Part shown: piece after piece, positions 6,973-7,774 of the stretch
Numbering within the stretch: the first letter of the stretch is position 1
Layout: the number at the start of each line of letters is the position of its first letter
From: a bacterium
GTDB taxonomy: Bacteria > Bdellovibrionota_C > UBA2361 > OMII01
DNA length: 7,774 bases
Assembly (NCBI GenBank): GCA_017853915.1
Contig: JAFMIS010000115.1
Span: forward strand, 1-7,774
Direction of reading: 5' to 3'
Translations under genes and position numbers: made by a program
Notes under the pieces: generated by a model
What the model was told of the DNA's origin: nothing
Database searches by the model: none
The model's input: only the letters and a program-made list of their open reading frames with translations

Positions 6973-7080
6973 AAAAAGTAGCATCCGAGAACCCTTATAT
7001 TTAAGTAGCATGGAGAGCCCAAACATCGACGCATAGGTTGCTTCGGGAGAGCCGGAAAAAAAGTCGCACCTTGAGAGGGT
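6973..7080. repeat. Four degenerate tandem copies of a ~17-nt motif
   Basis: On the plus strand the copies begin at 6978 (GTAGCATCCGAGAACCC), 7005 (GTAGCATGGAGAGCCC), 7037 (GTTGCTTCGGGAGAGCCG) and 7063 (GTCGCACCTTGAGAGGGT). The shared pattern is GTnGC, then 2-5 variable bases, then GAGA and a G/C-rich end. Starts are 27, 32 and 26 nt apart, and at least two copies are preceded by an A run (A5 or A7). The copies diverge too much for a CRISPR and no cas gene is present. A weaker fifth copy may begin at 6927. Function unknown; a cluster of protein-binding sites or a decayed tandem duplication are options. Confidence 0.5.
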
Positions 7081-7084
7081 CCGC

Positions 7085-7633
7085 CTACCTGAAAGATCGT
7101 CTCCACACGATCAAGCCACGCAGAGATAACACGGCATAGAGCGCCATAAGGACACAGGTCGGCAGCATACCCTGCCACGCATACACAATGACACACACCA
7201 CATTAATCGCGATCCAATACCACCAGTTCTCAACCACGCGCAGCACCGTTAACACAGTCGCTACGATACTGCTAACCGAGATGAAGGCATCGGCGAAGGC
7301 GAGGTATCCAACGCCGGAGAGGTGCTGCACGAACGATCCGATCCCACACACCCCTGCCGTCAACAACGCCACAAGCATACCGTGGCGCTTCAACGGCCAA
7401 CGCACAAGCGCGACCTCAGCCCCCTGATGACGCCATGACAGCCAGCCCCATATCCCCATCGCCACAAAGAGCACCTGCAGCAAGGCATTAGAATAGAGCC
7501 TTGAACTCCAAAAAACCGGGATGTAACACAGTGAGCTCGCGATATAGCTCGGCCAGGCTAGCCACCGCCGGCGAGTCACGAGCACCAGGTAGGCAATCGC
7601 TAACAGCGCGCCCGCGTATTCGACCAGAACCAT
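7085..7633 (-). CDS. pnuC: PnuC-type nicotinamide riboside transporter
   Basis: PnuC proteins sit in the inner membrane and let nicotinamide riboside (or a related vitamin) in by facilitated diffusion, trapped afterwards by phosphorylation. The 182-residue product is nearly all membrane helices, about seven (roughly 5-20, 27-43, 48-66, 84-102, 108-132, 137-153, 156-176). It carries the family pattern with DAFISVSSIVATVL (115-128) followed by ENWWYWIAINVV (135-146) and a closing basic stretch WRRSFR. Most relatives I recall have Asp where N144 stands; this may bear on substrate. Related members carry riboside, thiamine or riboflavin, so the substrate is inferred. ATG follows AGGAGG with a 4-nt gap. 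No nadR or other NAD salvage kinase is in view. Upstream lies a short frame ending 27 nt before the start. Confidence 0.9.
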   Translation of the reverse strand: MVLVEYAGALLAIAYLVLVTRRRWLAWPSYIASSLCYIPVFWSSRLYSNALLQVLFVAMGIWGWLSWRHQGAEVALVRWPLKRHGMLVALLTAGVCGIGSFVQHLSGVGYLAFADAFISVSSIVATVLTVLRVVENWWYWIAINVVCVIVYAWQGMLPTCVLMALYAVLSLRGLIVWRRSFR

Positions 7634-7637
7634 CTAC

Positions 7638-7643
7638 CCTCCT
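7638..7643 (-). promoter_or_regulatory. Strong pnuC ribosome binding site
   Basis: AGGAGG on the minus strand is a full anti-Shine-Dalgarno match, 4 nt from the ATG at 7633. The spacing is tight but this is the strongest ribosome binding site in the window and fixes the pnuC start. Confidence 0.75.
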
Positions 7644-7660
7644 CTTCTTAAAGCGACGAG

Positions 7661-7774
7661 TTACGCGTCGGCCAGCACTATACTGACGTTGAAACGAGAT
7701 CTCTCCCCACAATGTGGCCAGGAGATGTTCTTGCCACGCATCCGGTTGTAGCGCGCCAAAACATCTTGTTGTGT
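7661..7774 (-). pseudogene. End of a frame entering from the right edge, with a ValRS-like motif that breaks off
   Basis: The minus-strand frame open from the window edge to TAA at 7663-7661 begins TQQDVLARYNRMRGKN. This resembles the N-terminal region of valyl-tRNA synthetase just after the HIGH motif, where E. coli ValS has [21 protein letters not shown]. Similarity stops after the Asn: the expected GTDHAG is absent from all three frames and the protein ends 21 residues later. That would fit a truncated valS copy. Alternatives: this is the true C-terminus of an unrelated protein and the likeness is chance, or a different frame is coding here. Another minus frame stays open through this stretch but runs far into pnuC, which makes it unlikely. 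Only 37 residues are visible. Confidence 0.33.
7677..7725 (-). promoter_or_regulatory. Possible pnuC promoter with overlapping palindromes
   Basis: TATAGT on the minus strand (7682-7677) is a good -10 match about 44 nt before the pnuC start, but the -35 window (about 7700-7705) holds no TTGACA-like hexamer. That spot is instead covered by palindromes: GAGATCTC (7696-7703) and a larger interrupted dyad, TCTCC+CCACA (7702-7711) against TGTGG (7713-7717) and GGAGA (7721-7725). This fits a regulated promoter with a bound repressor or activator, although the dyad also lies inside the possible truncated frame upstream. Confidence 0.3.

Larger units (their letters stand above)
6789..7084. other. Repeat-rich intergenic region between pnuC and the lipoprotein gene
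   Basis: The 296 nt hold no supported gene. The minus-strand frame 6939-7196 overlaps pnuC out of frame and resembles no protein. Contents: four degenerate copies of a short motif (6973-7080), a TGGCCA inverted repeat (6947-6969), and a T7 run on the minus strand (7062-7056) about 23 nt past the pnuC stop without a convincing preceding stem. The lipoprotein promoter should lie in 6790-6900, but I found no good -35/-10 pair. Confidence 0.6.

Noticed and set aside
6973..7080. CRISPR array
   Set aside because: The repeats are short, strongly diverged, with spacers of about 9-15 nt, and there is no cas gene in the window.
7056..7085. T7 run after pnuC on the minus strand as an intrinsic terminator
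   Set aside because: The 20 nt before the run form only 3-4 bp stems, too weak for a rho-independent terminator.
6939..7196. Minus-strand frame of 85 codons across the repeat array into pnuC
   Set aside because: It overlaps pnuC out of frame by over 100 nt, and the translation is a shadow of membrane-helix coding DNA plus the repeat array.
7712..7774. Plus-strand frame starting ATG at 7712 and running off the right edge (MWPGDVLATHP...)
   Set aside because: It has no Shine-Dalgarno, is only 21 codons long, and is antisense to the frame with the synthetase-like motif. It remains possible if the sequence to the right continues it.

Overview
The window looks like a housekeeping stretch of a bacterial chromosome, about 50% GC, using the standard code. 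All supported genes lie on the minus strand. In the direction of transcription (right to left) they are: the end of an unidentified reading frame with a valyl-tRNA-synthetase-like motif, pnuC, a 296-bp repeat-rich gap, a small Gly/Tyr- and Arg/Glu-rich lipoprotein gene, ligA, gltX, efp, greA and the first two thirds of dnaG, which runs off the left edge. A type II lipobox and NAD-dependent LigA fit a Gram-negative or diderm bacterium. The EF-P has an Asn at the tip of its decoding loop, a variant I recall from environmental phyla such as Acidobacteriota. I cannot fix the phylum from the sequence alone.

Region by region. 1-1197 is DnaG primase (zinc domain, RNA polymerase core and part of Toprim). 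1198-1331 is a leader with a near-perfect palindrome. 1332-3895 is a compact gltX-efp-greA cluster with gaps of 8 and 12 nt and one strong sigma70-type promoter just upstream of gltX. 4019-6070 is a complete LigA. 6071-6320 is an intergenic gap with hairpins. 6321-6788 is the lipoprotein. 6789-7084 holds four degenerate copies of a motif of about 17 nt. 7085-7633 is PnuC. 7634-7774 holds pnuC promoter-proximal palindromes and a possible synthetase remnant.

Functionally the block joins replication (DnaG, LigA), transcript elongation (GreA) and translation (GltX, EF-P). PnuC imports an NAD precursor and LigA uses NAD+, so the two may be linked metabolically, but no shared transcript is evident. 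I see no CRISPR array, tRNA, rRNA, transposase or phage gene. I found no convincing undescribed multi-gene system. The best leads are the repeat array at 6973-7080, the modular lipoprotein, the EF-P loop variant and the broken synthetase-like frame at the right edge.
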